A stretch of DNA of 64,000 nt from Bifidobacterium merycicum DSM 6492 (GCF_900129045.1 NZ_FQTX01000002.1:186001-250000); one strand, 5' to 3'. Positions 28,360 through 38,119 are shown, numbered from the stretch's first letter. A program made the numbers and translations. Notes: generated by a model not told the origin, from the sequence alone.

Positions 28360-29967
28360 TCAGCCTTCGGCCAGAGTGCCCACCTTGCCTGCGGCGTGGG
28401 TGCCGGCGGCCAGCTGGCTGAACAGGTCAGTGTTGCGCGTATCGTCGAGCAGTACCGACGAACCGATGCCGTCGACCATATAGCCCGGATCCGTCCAGTA
28501 CACGCTGCCGCTGATGCCATCGTCCCCGGTGGCGGCCTTGAATGCGAACGCCATCTGCGCCAACGTCAGGGGGGAGGTCTTGTTGTCCACGGTGATCGCG
28601 GCAAGCGCCGCATCCGCGGCTTTCATCACCTTCGCCGGGCTGGACAGTGTTTCCTTGGACATGGCCTTGGACATGATCGCGCCGATCACCTGACGCTGGC
28701 GCTGCGCACGACCGAAATCGCCGTTCGCGTCCGCGTAACGCATACGGGAGAACGCCAGCGCGGTACCGCCGTCGACGGTATGGCAGCCCGCCTGCCAGTC
28801 GAGCCCGGAATACGGGTCGCTCACCGTCTGGTCGTAGCACAGGTTGACGCCGCCGATGGCATTCACTACGCTTTGCAGGCCACCGAATTTGATCTTGGCG
28901 ATGTGGTTGATCTTCTGTCCGGTGATCGATTCGACGGATTCCACCAGGGACTTGTTGCTGCCAAGCTCCGCGGCGGCGTTGATCTTCATATACTGGCCGT
29001 TGACCTGCACCAGGGAGTCTCGCGGGATGGAGATGAGCGAGCTCGGTCCGGACTTCGGCTTGGTGAGCACGAGGATGGTGTCGGTTCTGAAACCGGGGGT
29101 GTCGTCGGCGGTGCCGCCCACGGTGCCGTCACGTTCGTCGGAGCCGAGGATAAGCCATGATGTGGCCGGACCGTTGGATTTGCTGGTTAGCCAGTCGTTC
29201 TCCTTGTTCAGACGGCCGTTCACCCAGTTCCATCCGCCGAACACGGCGAGGGCCAGTGCGCCCAGCAGCACGAGCACCGCAAGGGTGATGATGCGCTTGG
29301 GGCCACGGCGCCTGCGCGGCATGGCGGCGGAGGCCGGGCCGTTCGGTCTGCTTGGAGGCATGGGGGAGGCGCTTTGCGGACGTGTCGAACCGCGATACGG
29401 CGCAGGCTGCGCCGCGGGACGGGACACGCGTGGGGAAGTGCCGTTGGTGCCGCGTGAGGTTCTTGCCGATCGGGACGATGAGGGAGCGAAACTCATGGGT
29501 GCTGCAGCTCCGTTTGGATTCTGGTTTGCAACCCGGTCCGATGCCGGGGGGACGGATGGGGCCGTCGGTTTTGCGGTCTGGACGGACGTGCCACGGCTGA
29601 TGGGGGAGGAGCCCGTGGGGAACCGGTCAGCGTGGCTCGCGGTGGAGCGTGCCGCCGGGGACGCGGCCCGGGTGGGTTCCGTACGTCGACGGACCGGGGG
29701 GGTGAAACTTGGCGGGATCGGCGATGCGGTGTCGGAAGCGGAAGCGGTGGAAGCCGGCAAGGATGCCGGCGAGGGGGCCATCGAAGGAGATACGGAGGGG
29801 GATGCGGGAGCTGCCTGTGCGGCGGGTGCCGCTGATGAGGCAGCTGATGCTGCCGGGGATGCCGGGGATGCGGGTGCGGCGGAGGCGGTGCCGCGACGAC
29901 GTGAGCCTGCGGGAATGAAGCTGGGCGGAGTGCCCTGTGGACGCTGTCCCTCATTGTCCTGTGCCAT
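28360..29967 (-). CDS. LytR-CpsA-Psr (LCP) family ligase with long disordered N-terminus
   Basis: 535 residues. Residues 1-215 are a low-complexity Ala/Pro/Ser/Arg tail in the cytoplasm, one membrane helix lies at about 223-246 (IITLAVLVLLGALALAVFGG), and the LCP domain follows outside. Marks: LILGSDERDG, FRTDTILVLT, SLISIPRDSLV and FSRMRYADANGDFGRAQRQRQV. The Arg and Asp residues that hold the pyrophosphate are kept. The family moves undecaprenyl-phosphate-linked glycans (teichoic acid, capsule or EPS) onto peptidoglycan. ATG at 29967 has CAGGAGG upstream. Second LCP gene follows upstream on the same strand. Confidence 0.92.
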   Translation of the reverse strand: MAQDNEGQRPQGTPPSFIPAGSRRRGTASAAPASPASPAASAASSAAPAAQAAPASPSVSPSMAPSPASLPASTASASDTASPIPPSFTPPVRRRTEPTRAASPAARSTASHADRFPTGSSPISRGTSVQTAKPTAPSVPPASDRVANQNPNGAAAPMSFAPSSSRSARTSRGTNGTSPRVSRPAAQPAPYRGSTRPQSASPMPPSRPNGPASAAMPRRRRGPKRIITLAVLVLLGALALAVFGGWNWVNGRLNKENDWLTSKSNGPATSWLILGSDERDGTVGGTADDTPGFRTDTILVLTKPKSGPSSLISIPRDSLVQVNGQYMKINAAAELGSNKSLVESVESITGQKINHIAKIKFGGLQSVVNAIGGVNLCYDQTVSDPYSGLDWQAGCHTVDGGTALAFSRMRYADANGDFGRAQRQRQVIGAIMSKAMSKETLSSPAKVMKAADAALAAITVDNKTSPLTLAQMAFAFKAATGDDGISGSVYWTDPGYMVDGIGSSVLLDDTRNTDLFSQLAAGTHAAGKVGTLAEG

Positions 29968-30057
29968 GTCGCCTCCTGAGCAATACCAAAATCTATGCCA
30001 CTGTTGCACATAATGCCGTATGAACGGGTGCCTAAACGAGGTTTTTCCTCATTTCCG

Positions 30058-30097
30058 GCACAAGGCGACGCCGGGCTCGCCCCGCGTCGCCTTGTGC
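30058..30097 (-). terminator. terminator of the second LCP gene
   Basis: Perfect 14-bp stem GCACAAGGCGACGC / GCGTCGCCTTGTGC with an inner GGGC/GCCC. It lies 25 bases beyond the stop at 30122. Confidence 0.8.
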
Positions 30098-30121
30098 GAT
30101 CGTTGATTCCGGCGCGTTCCG

Positions 30122-31549
30122 CTATTGCACCGGGCACACCACATTGTTGAGATACGCCTCGGAAATGCCGAGGACTTGACCGGTGTTGGCGTCCTGGACG
30201 GCTCCGGTTTCCGTATCGATCACACCGCCAGTGGCGGTATCGATGTACCTGCCGTCCGGGGTCTTCTCCACGCCTTCGGCGACCTTCGTGTTCTGCGGGG
30301 TCTGTTGCGCGTTGTTCTGCGGGGTCTGTTGCGCGTTGTTCTGATCGGCGGAATCCTGCTGGTTCGCGTCGTTGTTCGAGGAATCCTGGTTGCCGTTGTC
30401 GGTGCTCTGCTGCGTCTCCTCGATGAACGGTTTGCCTTCCCTCATCTTGGCCCACAACTGGTCGGCGCTCGAATCCCACACCACGCGGTTGGGGTCGTTC
30501 GGCGCCGTTACCACGGGGAGCGTGCGCGTATACACGTGGGACACGTTCAGGTTCTTCAGGCTCATGGCCAGACCTGCGAGCGTGGCGGTGTCGGCGAGGC
30601 CATGCGAGATGTTCAATGATTTGAGCGCGGACTTCGCCAGCTGGTAGAGCTCGCTCGTATGGGTGAAGATGTTCTTGTCGAGTGCCTGCTGCAGCAGCTG
30701 CTTGATGAGGTACTGCTGGCGGGTGGTGCGCTGTACGTCGGAGCCGTCGCCCATGCTGTAGCGGGTTCGCGCGTACTGGGTGGCGCTCAGGCCGTCAAGC
30801 TGGTGCAGGCCCTTCGCAAGATTGAGTCCGGTGTAGGGGTCCTTCACGTCGGAGGGGATGCAGATTTTCACACCGCCGATGGCGTTGATCATATCCTTCA
30901 AACCGTTGAAGTCCACCACGATGAAGTTCTGGATGTTCAGGCCGGTCAGCGAGTTGACCGCGTTCACCGTGCAGCTCGCCGCGGATGCCAGATCGTCACC
31001 GGTGGTGTAGCCGTTGGCGAAAACCGAGTTGAACATCACGTTGTACTGGGCGCTCATCGTGCCTTTGCTGGTTTCGCAGCTCGGCGCGTCGACCAGGGAG
31101 TCTCGCGGAATGGAGACGAGATTGATGTAGCTGCGGTCTGCGGAGATCTGCACCACCATGGTGGTATCCGCTTGATGGGAGCCTTCGCTGGTGTCGCCGC
31201 CGCCGCCGATGGCCGCATTGTCGGCGCCGTCACGGGTGTCTTGGCCGAGCACCAGAAGCTCGATGGACTTGCCTGCGTTCGGATCGACGAGTTCGGCTTC
31301 CTTCTGCCCCTTCTGCGGGATGATCCTTACCTCGCCGTTTTCGATGGTGCTGTTGATATCCAAGAATGTGGCGGCCGCCGCGGTTCCCACGAAGACCAGC
31401 GTCGCTACCAGCACATATATAACGGTATTGCGCACTCGGTGATGCATGCGGAATGCCATGCTGTGATGCGGCGCTCTATCCCTCCAGCCGCCCACGTTGG
31501 GCACATCGGACTTGCTGGGAATGTCGGCACCGGATCGTTGCTCGTTCAC
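30122..31549 (-). CDS. LytR-CpsA-Psr (LCP) family ligase with C-terminal repeat tail
   Basis: 475 residues from GTG 31549. One membrane helix (about 40-63, TVIYVLVATLVFVGTAAAA), then the LCP domain: LLVLGQDTRDG, DTTMVVQIS, INLVSIPRDSLV and YARTRYSMGDGSDVQRTTRQQ. The last 140 residues are Asn/Gln-rich, with a duplicated AQQTPQNN motif encoded by two 24-bp repeats near 30293-30340. Start choice: GTG 31549 has AGGAAGG nine bases upstream; an in-frame ATG at 31597 has no site. Diverges from whiB2. Confidence 0.88.
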   Translation of the reverse strand: MNEQRSGADIPSKSDVPNVGGWRDRAPHHSMAFRMHHRVRNTVIYVLVATLVFVGTAAAATFLDINSTIENGEVRIIPQKGQKEAELVDPNAGKSIELLVLGQDTRDGADNAAIGGGGDTSEGSHQADTTMVVQISADRSYINLVSIPRDSLVDAPSCETSKGTMSAQYNVMFNSVFANGYTTGDDLASAASCTVNAVNSLTGLNIQNFIVVDFNGLKDMINAIGGVKICIPSDVKDPYTGLNLAKGLHQLDGLSATQYARTRYSMGDGSDVQRTTRQQYLIKQLLQQALDKNIFTHTSELYQLAKSALKSLNISHGLADTATLAGLAMSLKNLNVSHVYTRTLPVVTAPNDPNRVVWDSSADQLWAKMREGKPFIEETQQSTDNGNQDSSNNDANQQDSADQNNAQQTPQNNAQQTPQNTKVAEGVEKTPDGRYIDTATGGVIDTETGAVQDANTGQVLGISEAYLNNVVCPVQ

Positions 31550-31720
31550 GCTTGCGAACCTTCCTGTATGGGGCAAAACGTTTTGATTGTACGGCATGGA
31601 GTTGAAAAGGGGTCTGCAAGCGTTGTTTCCTCACACCTTCTTGAAAAATGCGCGCAACATGGAAAGCTTCCTTTATATAGCACATCCCGTGCGAACATGT
31701 GGTAATGACATGTCTTGAAC

Positions 31721-31750
31721 TTGACAAAAACGAAGCCCGAAGTGTGTAAT
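31721..31750 (+). promoter_or_regulatory. whiB2 promoter
   Basis: TTGACA (31721-31726), an 18-bp spacer and TGTAAT (31745-31750). A further TTGACA lies at 31761-31766, with no matching -10. Confidence 0.6.
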
Positions 31751-31798
31751 CTATCTGTTGTTGACAAGGTCAAAAGGGCGGGCAAGGAGGATGCGCGT

Positions 31799-32098
31799 AT
31801 GTGGGGCATCGCCAACGATTCCGATGAGGAGCCAACCGGCGGGCTGTGGGGGCTGTTCCTGCCGGACGGTGATGTCACCTGGCAGAACAAGGCGTTGTGC
31901 TCGCAGACCGATCCCGAAGCGTTCTTCCCCGAGAAGGGCGGTTCCACCCGTGACGCGAAACGCGTGTGTGCACAATGCGAGGTGCGTGAACAATGCCTGA
32001 ACTGGGCCATCGAGCACGATGAACGATTCGGCATCTGGGGCGGCATGAGCGAACGTGAACGTCGCAAGTACAAGAAGATGCGCAAGGAGCAGATTTGA
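31799..32098 (+). CDS. whiB: WhiB-family transcription factor (WhiB2/WhmD type)
   Basis: A 99-residue iron-sulfur regulator. Cluster cysteines Cys34, Cys57, Cys60 and Cys66, with DPEAFFPEKGGSTRDAKRVC, a hallmark of WhiB2/WhmD, which controls septation in mycobacteria and sporulation in Streptomyces. GIWGGMSERERRKYKKM closes the protein. ATG at 31799 has AGGAGG upstream; earlier starts lack a site. The stop overlaps the start of the GT2 gene (TTGA), so the two are coupled. Confidence 0.95.
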   Translation: MWGIANDSDEEPTGGLWGLFLPDGDVTWQNKALCSQTDPEAFFPEKGGSTRDAKRVCAQCEVREQCLNWAIEHDERFGIWGGMSERERRKYKKMRKEQI

Positions 32099-35000
32099 CA
32101 CAAGATCTTCAACGGATTCTTGACGGCGGCGTACGGCAGGTACTGTCCGACGCGCTGGCCGCACGTCCGTATTCCCACTGCCAGTTCGTGTCCGAAACGG
32201 TGACTGCGGTGGTCACCTGCGAGGATGATATCCGATTCCTGCCCGATACACTGGCTGCGGTCCTGGAACAGACCGTGCTGCCAGGTGTCATCGTGGTTGC
32301 CGACTGCAGCGGGCAGACCATGCACCCGGTGGAAACGTCATTCGACGTGGTGACGACATCGTCGGAACCGTTGGAATACGTGCCCCAGGCACAGACCGTC
32401 AGCGTGCAGGTCGTGAACACGCGCGGCGCACGCTCCTTCGGCGACGCGGTGCAGCGTGCGATCGGCAAGGCGCGTCTCGGCGATGAGGTGAAAAGCTTGT
32501 GGCTGCTGCACGACGATTCCCGCCCGGCGAACGCCAACTGCCTCGAAGTGCTGCTCGAAGCGCAGCGCAACACCCCCGGCGCGTCCCTGCTGGGTGCCAA
32601 ACAGCTTGACTGGGAGGGGGAGAACCTCCATGATGTCGGCGCATACGCGAACAAGCATGGCGTCGTCTCGCTCGTAGTGGACGGCGAACCGGATCAGGAA
32701 CAGTACGATTCCCGCGCCGACGTGTTCAGTGTCTCCCTCGCCGGCGCATTGCTGCCGCTGATGACCCTGCGCAGCATGGGCGGCATCAATGGATGGTTCA
32801 CCACCTACGCCGAGTCCATCGACTTCTGCCGCCGCGTCAGCCGCAGCGGAGGCCGCGTGCTCGTGGTTCCGCAGGCTCGCATCGCGCATCGCCGCGCCCG
32901 CTACGAGGGGGTGCGCACCCGCAACGGCGAGGAAGTGGACGAAGAACTCCCCGTGAAGCCGTCCATGAGCGTGCTTGTGGCGGAGCAGCGCTATCAATAC
33001 ACCGACATTGCGCGCCTACGCTGGCCGCTGATCTGGATCTTCTCCCTATTCGCCGCGTTCTTCAAAACGCTCGCCCGACTGGTGAAAAAGCAGCCGTATG
33101 AGGCATGGTGCGAACTGTGCATGCCATGGCATGCACTGACCTCCGTCACTTCCGGCATCCAAGCGCGCGCCATGGTCGCCCGCCAGTCGAAGGTTCCGCA
33201 CGCGCAGCTGAACATGATCACCGCGACGCGCACCCAGCTTGCCCAATGGCATGACCGCAGAAACGCCTTGGACGGGCAGCGCAACGTCACCCTGCTCAGT
33301 CCGCTCGTCCGCTCGCACTTGCGCATCAGGGCCGTGAAACGTTGGTCCGCAGCGCTCGCCATGGCGGCTGTCGCATTCGTGGCCGTGGCCGTAATATATT
33401 GGCCCGTCCTGCGCGCGCTGTTCTCCGGCGGATCGTTGTATTCCAACCAACTGCTGCCTACCGGAGCCACGTTCGGCCAGCTCGCCGAAGCCGCCAGCAC
33501 GCAATGGGTGTGGAACATCGGAGGCGGCGTCTCCATGCCGCCCGCCCCCTGGCTGTGGGTGCTGTTGGCGACATCCCTGTTCACCTTGGGCAACGTCGCC
33601 GCAGCCACCGGTCTGCTGTTCTTCCTCGCGGCCCCGCTGAGCGCCCTCTCGTTCTGGGCGTTGGCCGGCATCTTCACCCGCTCCGACACCGTGCGCATCG
33701 CCAGCGGCCTGCTGTGGTGCGCGTTCGGCCTCGCCATGGGCCTGTACGCCACGGCGAACCTGCCGATGCTCACCGTGATGATCTTCCTGCCCGCCGCATT
33801 CGCGTTCGTGTTCCGCGCGGTCGGTCTCTACCACACCGAGGATCAGGTACGTCCGCGCGCATCCGTGCAAGCCGCGGCCGCCGCATCATTGTGCTTCATG
33901 CCGGTCGTCGCCGCCGAACCGCAACTGCTACTGCCGCTTATCGTCACTTTCCTCGTGTTCCTGCTGTTCGTTCCACGCCACCGTGCCATGCTGCTGCTCA
34001 TGCCCATCCCGGCCGCATTCCTGTGCGCGCCCACGCTGGTGCACGCCGCACGTCTCGCACGTCACGGCGCATGGCGGCAGATCTTCGGCGACATGAACGT
34101 CCCCTCCGTCGACGTGAACGGCTCACCGGATTCGCTCAACCTGTCCGGAGTGGTGGACCGCGCGTTCGGCATCGACATCTACAATCCGCTCGACGACCTG
34201 ATGGACGGCGGCTACAGCATGGGCATCCTCGTCGCGCTCATCGTGGCGCTGGCGCTCGCAATCGTTTCGCTGATGCTGCCATTCGCATTGCGTGTTTCGC
34301 GCATGATGTGGGTCGTGATGCTCACCGGTGGAGCCCTCGCCGTGGTTTCCGCCCATGTGGTCATCGCGTTCGGTACGACCGGTGCGATTGCCGGCTCCGT
34401 GCTTCCCGGCCTGACACTGGCCATGCTCGGCCTGATGTCGTGCGTGTGTCTGATGGCCGGAGGTGCGGTACGCAAGTTCAAAGCCCTGCGCGTCTCCAAA
34501 ACAACCAAAACACAAGCGCAGGAGGGCGGGAGCAACGGCAAGACAGCATCCAGCCTGCATTGGCTCGTGGCGGTCGGCCGCATGCTACTCGTGCTCATAC
34601 TCGCGGCCAGCATCGTGGTATGGTCCGGCTTCGCATTCGAACGCAACGGCAAAGGGCAGGTAGCGGTAAGCAGCAGCGGCATGCCCATGGTCGCCACAGA
34701 CAGCGTGCACAGCAACCACGATCAGCGTGTGCTCGCGCTATACGCGGATTCACGCACCGAAGTCTCCTACAGCATCATGCGCACCTCGCGCGGCGACCTT
34801 ATCGACAGTTCGCCCGCATGGCGTGCAACCGTGGCATCCGGCGGGCACGACAACACCGATCGCACCATCGGCGAACTCGCCTCCAGACTCCTGTCGAACA
34901 GCGACTCCTCGGCAGTGGCCTCGCTGGCCAAACTCGGCTTCGGCGGCATATTCGTAGTGACCGGCGGCATCGGCAGCGAAGAGCTCGCCACCAATCTCGC

Positions 35001-35226
35001 CGCATCCGACGGCACGCAAACCGTCGTCGCCAACGAGAATGGCACCTACTACCGCCTCACCGCCGCTGACGGCAAGGGCATGACGGTGAACGCCGCCGGG
35101 CAGGACGAGGCACGGCACAACATGTGGCGCATCGCGTGGCTGGCGGCCCTGTGCGTGATATTCCTGCTCTACGTGCTTGTCGCATTCCCACGCAAACGCG
35201 ACCAGCAGCCTCAGGAGGAAGCATGA
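32095..35226 (+). CDS. family 2 glycosyltransferase with large membrane domain
   Basis: 1043 residues. N-terminal GT-A domain (about 30-300): TAVVTCEDDIRFLPDTL, VVNTRGARSFGDAVQ and the metal site WLLHDDSRP; GGINGWFTTYAESIDFCRRV carries the acceptor residues. About 12-14 membrane helices follow (first near 305-320, then 420 onward), with a final outer loop (about 840-1000). The layout fits a transferase that builds a lipid-linked glycan for the cell envelope. Starts at TTG 32095 (AAGGAG upstream) overlapping the whiB2 stop, and its stop overlaps the next gene. The whiB2-linked GT2 gene is conserved in actinobacteria. Confidence 0.85.
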   Translation: MTQDLQRILDGGVRQVLSDALAARPYSHCQFVSETVTAVVTCEDDIRFLPDTLAAVLEQTVLPGVIVVADCSGQTMHPVETSFDVVTTSSEPLEYVPQAQTVSVQVVNTRGARSFGDAVQRAIGKARLGDEVKSLWLLHDDSRPANANCLEVLLEAQRNTPGASLLGAKQLDWEGENLHDVGAYANKHGVVSLVVDGEPDQEQYDSRADVFSVSLAGALLPLMTLRSMGGINGWFTTYAESIDFCRRVSRSGGRVLVVPQARIAHRRARYEGVRTRNGEEVDEELPVKPSMSVLVAEQRYQYTDIARLRWPLIWIFSLFAAFFKTLARLVKKQPYEAWCELCMPWHALTSVTSGIQARAMVARQSKVPHAQLNMITATRTQLAQWHDRRNALDGQRNVTLLSPLVRSHLRIRAVKRWSAALAMAAVAFVAVAVIYWPVLRALFSGGSLYSNQLLPTGATFGQLAEAASTQWVWNIGGGVSMPPAPWLWVLLATSLFTLGNVAAATGLLFFLAAPLSALSFWALAGIFTRSDTVRIASGLLWCAFGLAMGLYATANLPMLTVMIFLPAAFAFVFRAVGLYHTEDQVRPRASVQAAAAASLCFMPVVAAEPQLLLPLIVTFLVFLLFVPRHRAMLLLMPIPAAFLCAPTLVHAARLARHGAWRQIFGDMNVPSVDVNGSPDSLNLSGVVDRAFGIDIYNPLDDLMDGGYSMGILVALIVALALAIVSLMLPFALRVSRMMWVVMLTGGALAVVSAHVVIAFGTTGAIAGSVLPGLTLAMLGLMSCVCLMAGGAVRKFKALRVSKTTKTQAQEGGSNGKTASSLHWLVAVGRMLLVLILAASIVVWSGFAFERNGKGQVAVSSSGMPMVATDSVHSNHDQRVLALYADSRTEVSYSIMRTSRGDLIDSSPAWRATVASGGHDNTDRTIGELASRLLSNSDSSAVASLAKLGFGGIFVVTGGIGSEELATNLAASDGTQTVVANENGTYYRLTAADGKGMTVNAAGQDEARHNMWRIAWLAALCVIFLLYVLVAFPRKRDQQPQEEA

Positions 35227-36728
35227 CATCGAATTCAACCGCCGCTCGCGTGCTGCGCGTCATCGCCGCCATCATCACCTCGCTGATCCTGGTGGGCGCG
35301 CTCGCCTTCATGGGTGTGGCGAATATGCCCCAGTGGCTGGTCGACCCGGCGAACGGCAGTTCCGCAACCTCGCATCGTGTGGTGCAGGAACGTTTGGAAT
35401 CGTATTGCGGGGAACGCATGCAGCTGCCGGATTCCACCGATTGGGGCGACAGCGACTACCGCGCCTCCGAAGGCAATATCTCGTCTTCCGCCAGTTTCGC
35501 CGCGTTCGGCACCGTGCATGCCGCGTCCGTCAGCCCATTCGAAGTCACGGGCGCTCAAACCGCCAACCTGTCAGGCCCGGCCAACGCCGACAGCGATAAC
35601 GGCATGACCTACCGCGACGACAACGGCTACCCGCGCCTGTTCGACGCGAACCTGTTGAAGGCCGACGCCAAATCAGGCCAGGCGGGCATTCTGGCATCCC
35701 AGGCTTCGGAAGGCGATCTGCGCGGCATCTCTGCCGCGACCTGCGTGGTGCCGGCCATCAGCCAGGCGTTCCTGCTGCCCTCCACCGGCACGGGTTCCAA
35801 CCAGCAGCTCGTATTGGCGAACCCGTCGTCCAAGCCCACCACGGTAAGCGTGGAGGTATATGGCACGAAGAACGTGGGCAAGATGAGCCTGGCCACGTCG
35901 GGCAACGTTACCGTGCGCGGCAACGGGCAGTCCACCATGGACCTGTCCGCCGCGGCCCCCGGCCAGGACGGACTGTATGTGAAGGTGACCAGCGAATCCA
36001 CTGCGGTCGCGGCGAGCGTGCGCGTGCTGGTAATGGACGGCTTGACGCCTAAGGGATCCGATTTTGCCATGCCGTTGGGCACCGAGGGCACGTCGAATCT
36101 GATTCCTTCGGTCAGGAAGGGCGACAAGACCACCCTGTACCTGTATGGCAGGAAGAACGCCACGGTCCGAGCCTCGTGGGTGAGCGACAACGGTCTCATC
36201 TCGTTGGGCACGTTCGATATCAGAGGCCAGCAGGTCAGTGCCATCGACTTGGGCAGCGTGCCGTCCGGCGTGAGCGGCATCCAGCTGGACAGCGACGACG
36301 TGTTCCTGGCTCAGGCCAAGGTGACGGCCAATGGCGGCGATGGTCAGGAGGATTTCGCCCTGTTGCCTGCCGTGGCTCCCGAGAAGCGTTCCGTCATATC
36401 CCTGCCGGACGGCTACGATCTGTCACTCACCTTGGCCAACACCTCCAATGCCGAAACCACCGCCACCGTGGCGTTTATGAACGATGACGGTTCGATGCGG
36501 CAGGGTAAGCAGGTAACCATCAAGGCCAATAGCGCCATGACCATGGACACGCAGGGCGTGGCGGCCGTGGTGGCATGCAAAGACGATACGGTTGCCTGGG
36601 GCCTGCGGCTTGGATCCGACGCCTTGGCGGGCAAGAAGGTCGCCGGCGTGTCCGCGGTCGGGCCGACCAAGCTTGGGGTGCGCGTGGCGCGTATCACCTC
36701 GACCAACAGCCTATTGCTGGTGCGCTAG
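35223..36728 (+). CDS. DUF5719 secreted/membrane-anchored protein
   Basis: 501 residues with an N-terminal membrane helix (about 9-30, VLRVIAAIITSLILVGALAFMG) and an outer domain of beta strands. A DUF5719 protein follows the whiB2-linked GT2 gene in many actinobacteria. Repeated Ig-like stretches: LVLANPSSKPTTVSVEVYG and LTLANTSNAETTATVAFMN. Two Cys (in the early YCGERMQ and in ATCVVPA) may form a disulfide. Function unknown; an accessory role to the GT2 partner is likely. ATG at 35223 follows CAGGAGGAAGC and overlaps the previous stop. Confidence 0.85.
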   Translation: MTSNSTAARVLRVIAAIITSLILVGALAFMGVANMPQWLVDPANGSSATSHRVVQERLESYCGERMQLPDSTDWGDSDYRASEGNISSSASFAAFGTVHAASVSPFEVTGAQTANLSGPANADSDNGMTYRDDNGYPRLFDANLLKADAKSGQAGILASQASEGDLRGISAATCVVPAISQAFLLPSTGTGSNQQLVLANPSSKPTTVSVEVYGTKNVGKMSLATSGNVTVRGNGQSTMDLSAAAPGQDGLYVKVTSESTAVAASVRVLVMDGLTPKGSDFAMPLGTEGTSNLIPSVRKGDKTTLYLYGRKNATVRASWVSDNGLISLGTFDIRGQQVSAIDLGSVPSGVSGIQLDSDDVFLAQAKVTANGGDGQEDFALLPAVAPEKRSVISLPDGYDLSLTLANTSNAETTATVAFMNDDGSMRQGKQVTIKANSAMTMDTQGVAAVVACKDDTVAWGLRLGSDALAGKKVAGVSAVGPTKLGVRVARITSTNSLLLVR

Positions 36729-36754
36729 CCGCTGGAAGGCTGAAGGCGTAATCG

Positions 36755-36796
36755 AAACGCTGGCTCCGGCATCGTTGAATGCCGGAGCCAGCGTTT
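36755..36796. terminator. bidirectional terminator after DUF5719 gene
   Basis: A perfect 18-bp stem beginning AAACGCTGGCTCCGGCAT with a CGTTGA loop, followed by T on both strands; between convergent genes. Confidence 0.9.
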
Positions 36797-36820
36797 TCGT
36801 TCAGGGCTGAAATGCCGTGC

Positions 36821-37267
36821 TCACCACTGGTAGTCGGGGTCGATCTCCTCCGGTCTGCGCCCGTAGAGTTCGGCCACACGCACCACCAGTTCGTCGCGGA
36901 TCGCCCATTGCAGGTCGTCCCGGTTGCGTGCCCTGCTCTGCAACGGCATACGGTAGAGCACAATGCGCGCCGGCATGCCATGCGCGGCGGGGAACAGACG
37001 CGACATCACATTGGGCTCCAACTCCCAGGGCACCGGGTCGGAAGGCGGTACGTCCTCCACGGCGAACTGGATCGGGCGGATCAGTTCGGGCCATGCGTTA
37101 TTCAATCTGCGGATATGCGCCGCGAGCAGATCGTCGAACATGCCCGAACGGGTGCGGTACCTGGGCAGGCGCACGCCGAACATGGGAGTGCGGGTGCCTC
37201 TGCCGTGGCGATTACGGTAAACGCGAGTATTCCATGGAGCTTCAACCATGGTTTCACTGTATGACAT
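36821..37267 (-). CDS. Zincin-1 family metallopeptidase-like protein lacking the zinc motif
   Basis: A 148-residue protein resembling the actinobacterial metallopeptidase family with the minimal zincin fold (RYRTRSGMFDDLLAAHI, FAVEDVPPSDP, RIVLYRMPLQSRARNRDDLQ). The place where relatives carry HExxHxxG reads RDELVVRVAELYG, so the zinc ligands are missing and it is probably not an active peptidase. It ends EEIDPDYQW. Start at ATG 37267 is chosen by fit to the family; there is no clear ribosome-binding site, and Met7 is possible. Confidence 0.75.
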   Translation of the reverse strand: MSYSETMVEAPWNTRVYRNRHGRGTRTPMFGVRLPRYRTRSGMFDDLLAAHIRRLNNAWPELIRPIQFAVEDVPPSDPVPWELEPNVMSRLFPAAHGMPARIVLYRMPLQSRARNRDDLQWAIRDELVVRVAELYGRRPEEIDPDYQW

Positions 37268-37327
37268 GCCACTGGCATTAGGGTAGGATACTGAACATTC
37301 AACCGTGCACGGCAAAGGAGAGCAAGC

Positions 37328-38119
37328 ATGATCCAACGATGGGACCGTTTGGACTACGACGCCCTTGCCGGCAGCGCACGCATCATCGGATTCGATCTTG
37401 ACAACACCCTCGCCAACTCCCGCAAGCCCATGCTCCCCAGTGTGGCGGGGCGTTTCAGCGAACTCACCAACCACATCGACGTGGCGGTGATCACCGGAGG
37501 GCGTTGGGAGCTGGTCGTCAGCCAGATCATCGACGTGCTCGCCCCGCAGGCATGCAAGAGCAACATGCATCTCATGCCCACCAGCGGCACCCGCTACTAC
37601 CGTTGGCTGAACGGCGAATGGACGCGCGTGTTCAGCCATGATCTGACTGCGGACCAGTGCGCACGAGCTTCGGCGAGTCTGGAGCGCCGCGCCCGCGAAA
37701 TGGGCCTGTGGCCAGGCCATGTATGGGGTGAGCGCATCGAGAACAGGGGATCGCAGATCACATTGTCGGTGCTCGGCCAGCAGGCCCCGTTGGAGGCGAA
37801 ACAGGCGTTCGACCCGGATGGTTCGTTGAAACGCCGCCTGGCCGAAGCGGTGGCCGCTGACCTGCCGGATTTGAAAGTGCACGCCGGAGGCTACACCAGT
37901 ATCGACGTTTCGCAGCAGGGCATCGACAAAGGATTCGCGGTGCGCGAACTCGCCAGACTGAACAACTTCCCGGTGGAACGGATGATATTCGTAGGCGACC
38001 GCATGAACGAGGACGGCAACGACTACCCGGCCGTACAGGCGGGCGCCATGGGAGTTGCGGTAAACAACCCAGACGACACGGTGAAGTTCATCGACGCGAT
38101 GCTGGAGCGTATTGCGTGA
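37328..38119 (+). CDS. HAD family phosphatase (phosphomannomutase-like, class IIB)
   Basis: 263 residues. HAD motif I is IIGFDLDNTLANS (nucleophile Asp), motif II is AVITGGRW, motif III is the Lys in GIDKGFAVRELA, and motif IV is FVGDRMNEDGND. The cap is of the C2B type found in eukaryotic phosphomannomutases and Cof hydrolases. The substrate is probably a sugar phosphate. ATG at 37328 has AAAGGAG upstream. Its stop overlaps the ComF start (GTGA). Confidence 0.88.
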   Translation: MIQRWDRLDYDALAGSARIIGFDLDNTLANSRKPMLPSVAGRFSELTNHIDVAVITGGRWELVVSQIIDVLAPQACKSNMHLMPTSGTRYYRWLNGEWTRVFSHDLTADQCARASASLERRAREMGLWPGHVWGERIENRGSQITLSVLGQQAPLEAKQAFDPDGSLKRRLAEAVAADLPDLKVHAGGYTSIDVSQQGIDKGFAVRELARLNNFPVERMIFVGDRMNEDGNDYPAVQAGAMGVAVNNPDDTVKFIDAMLERIA

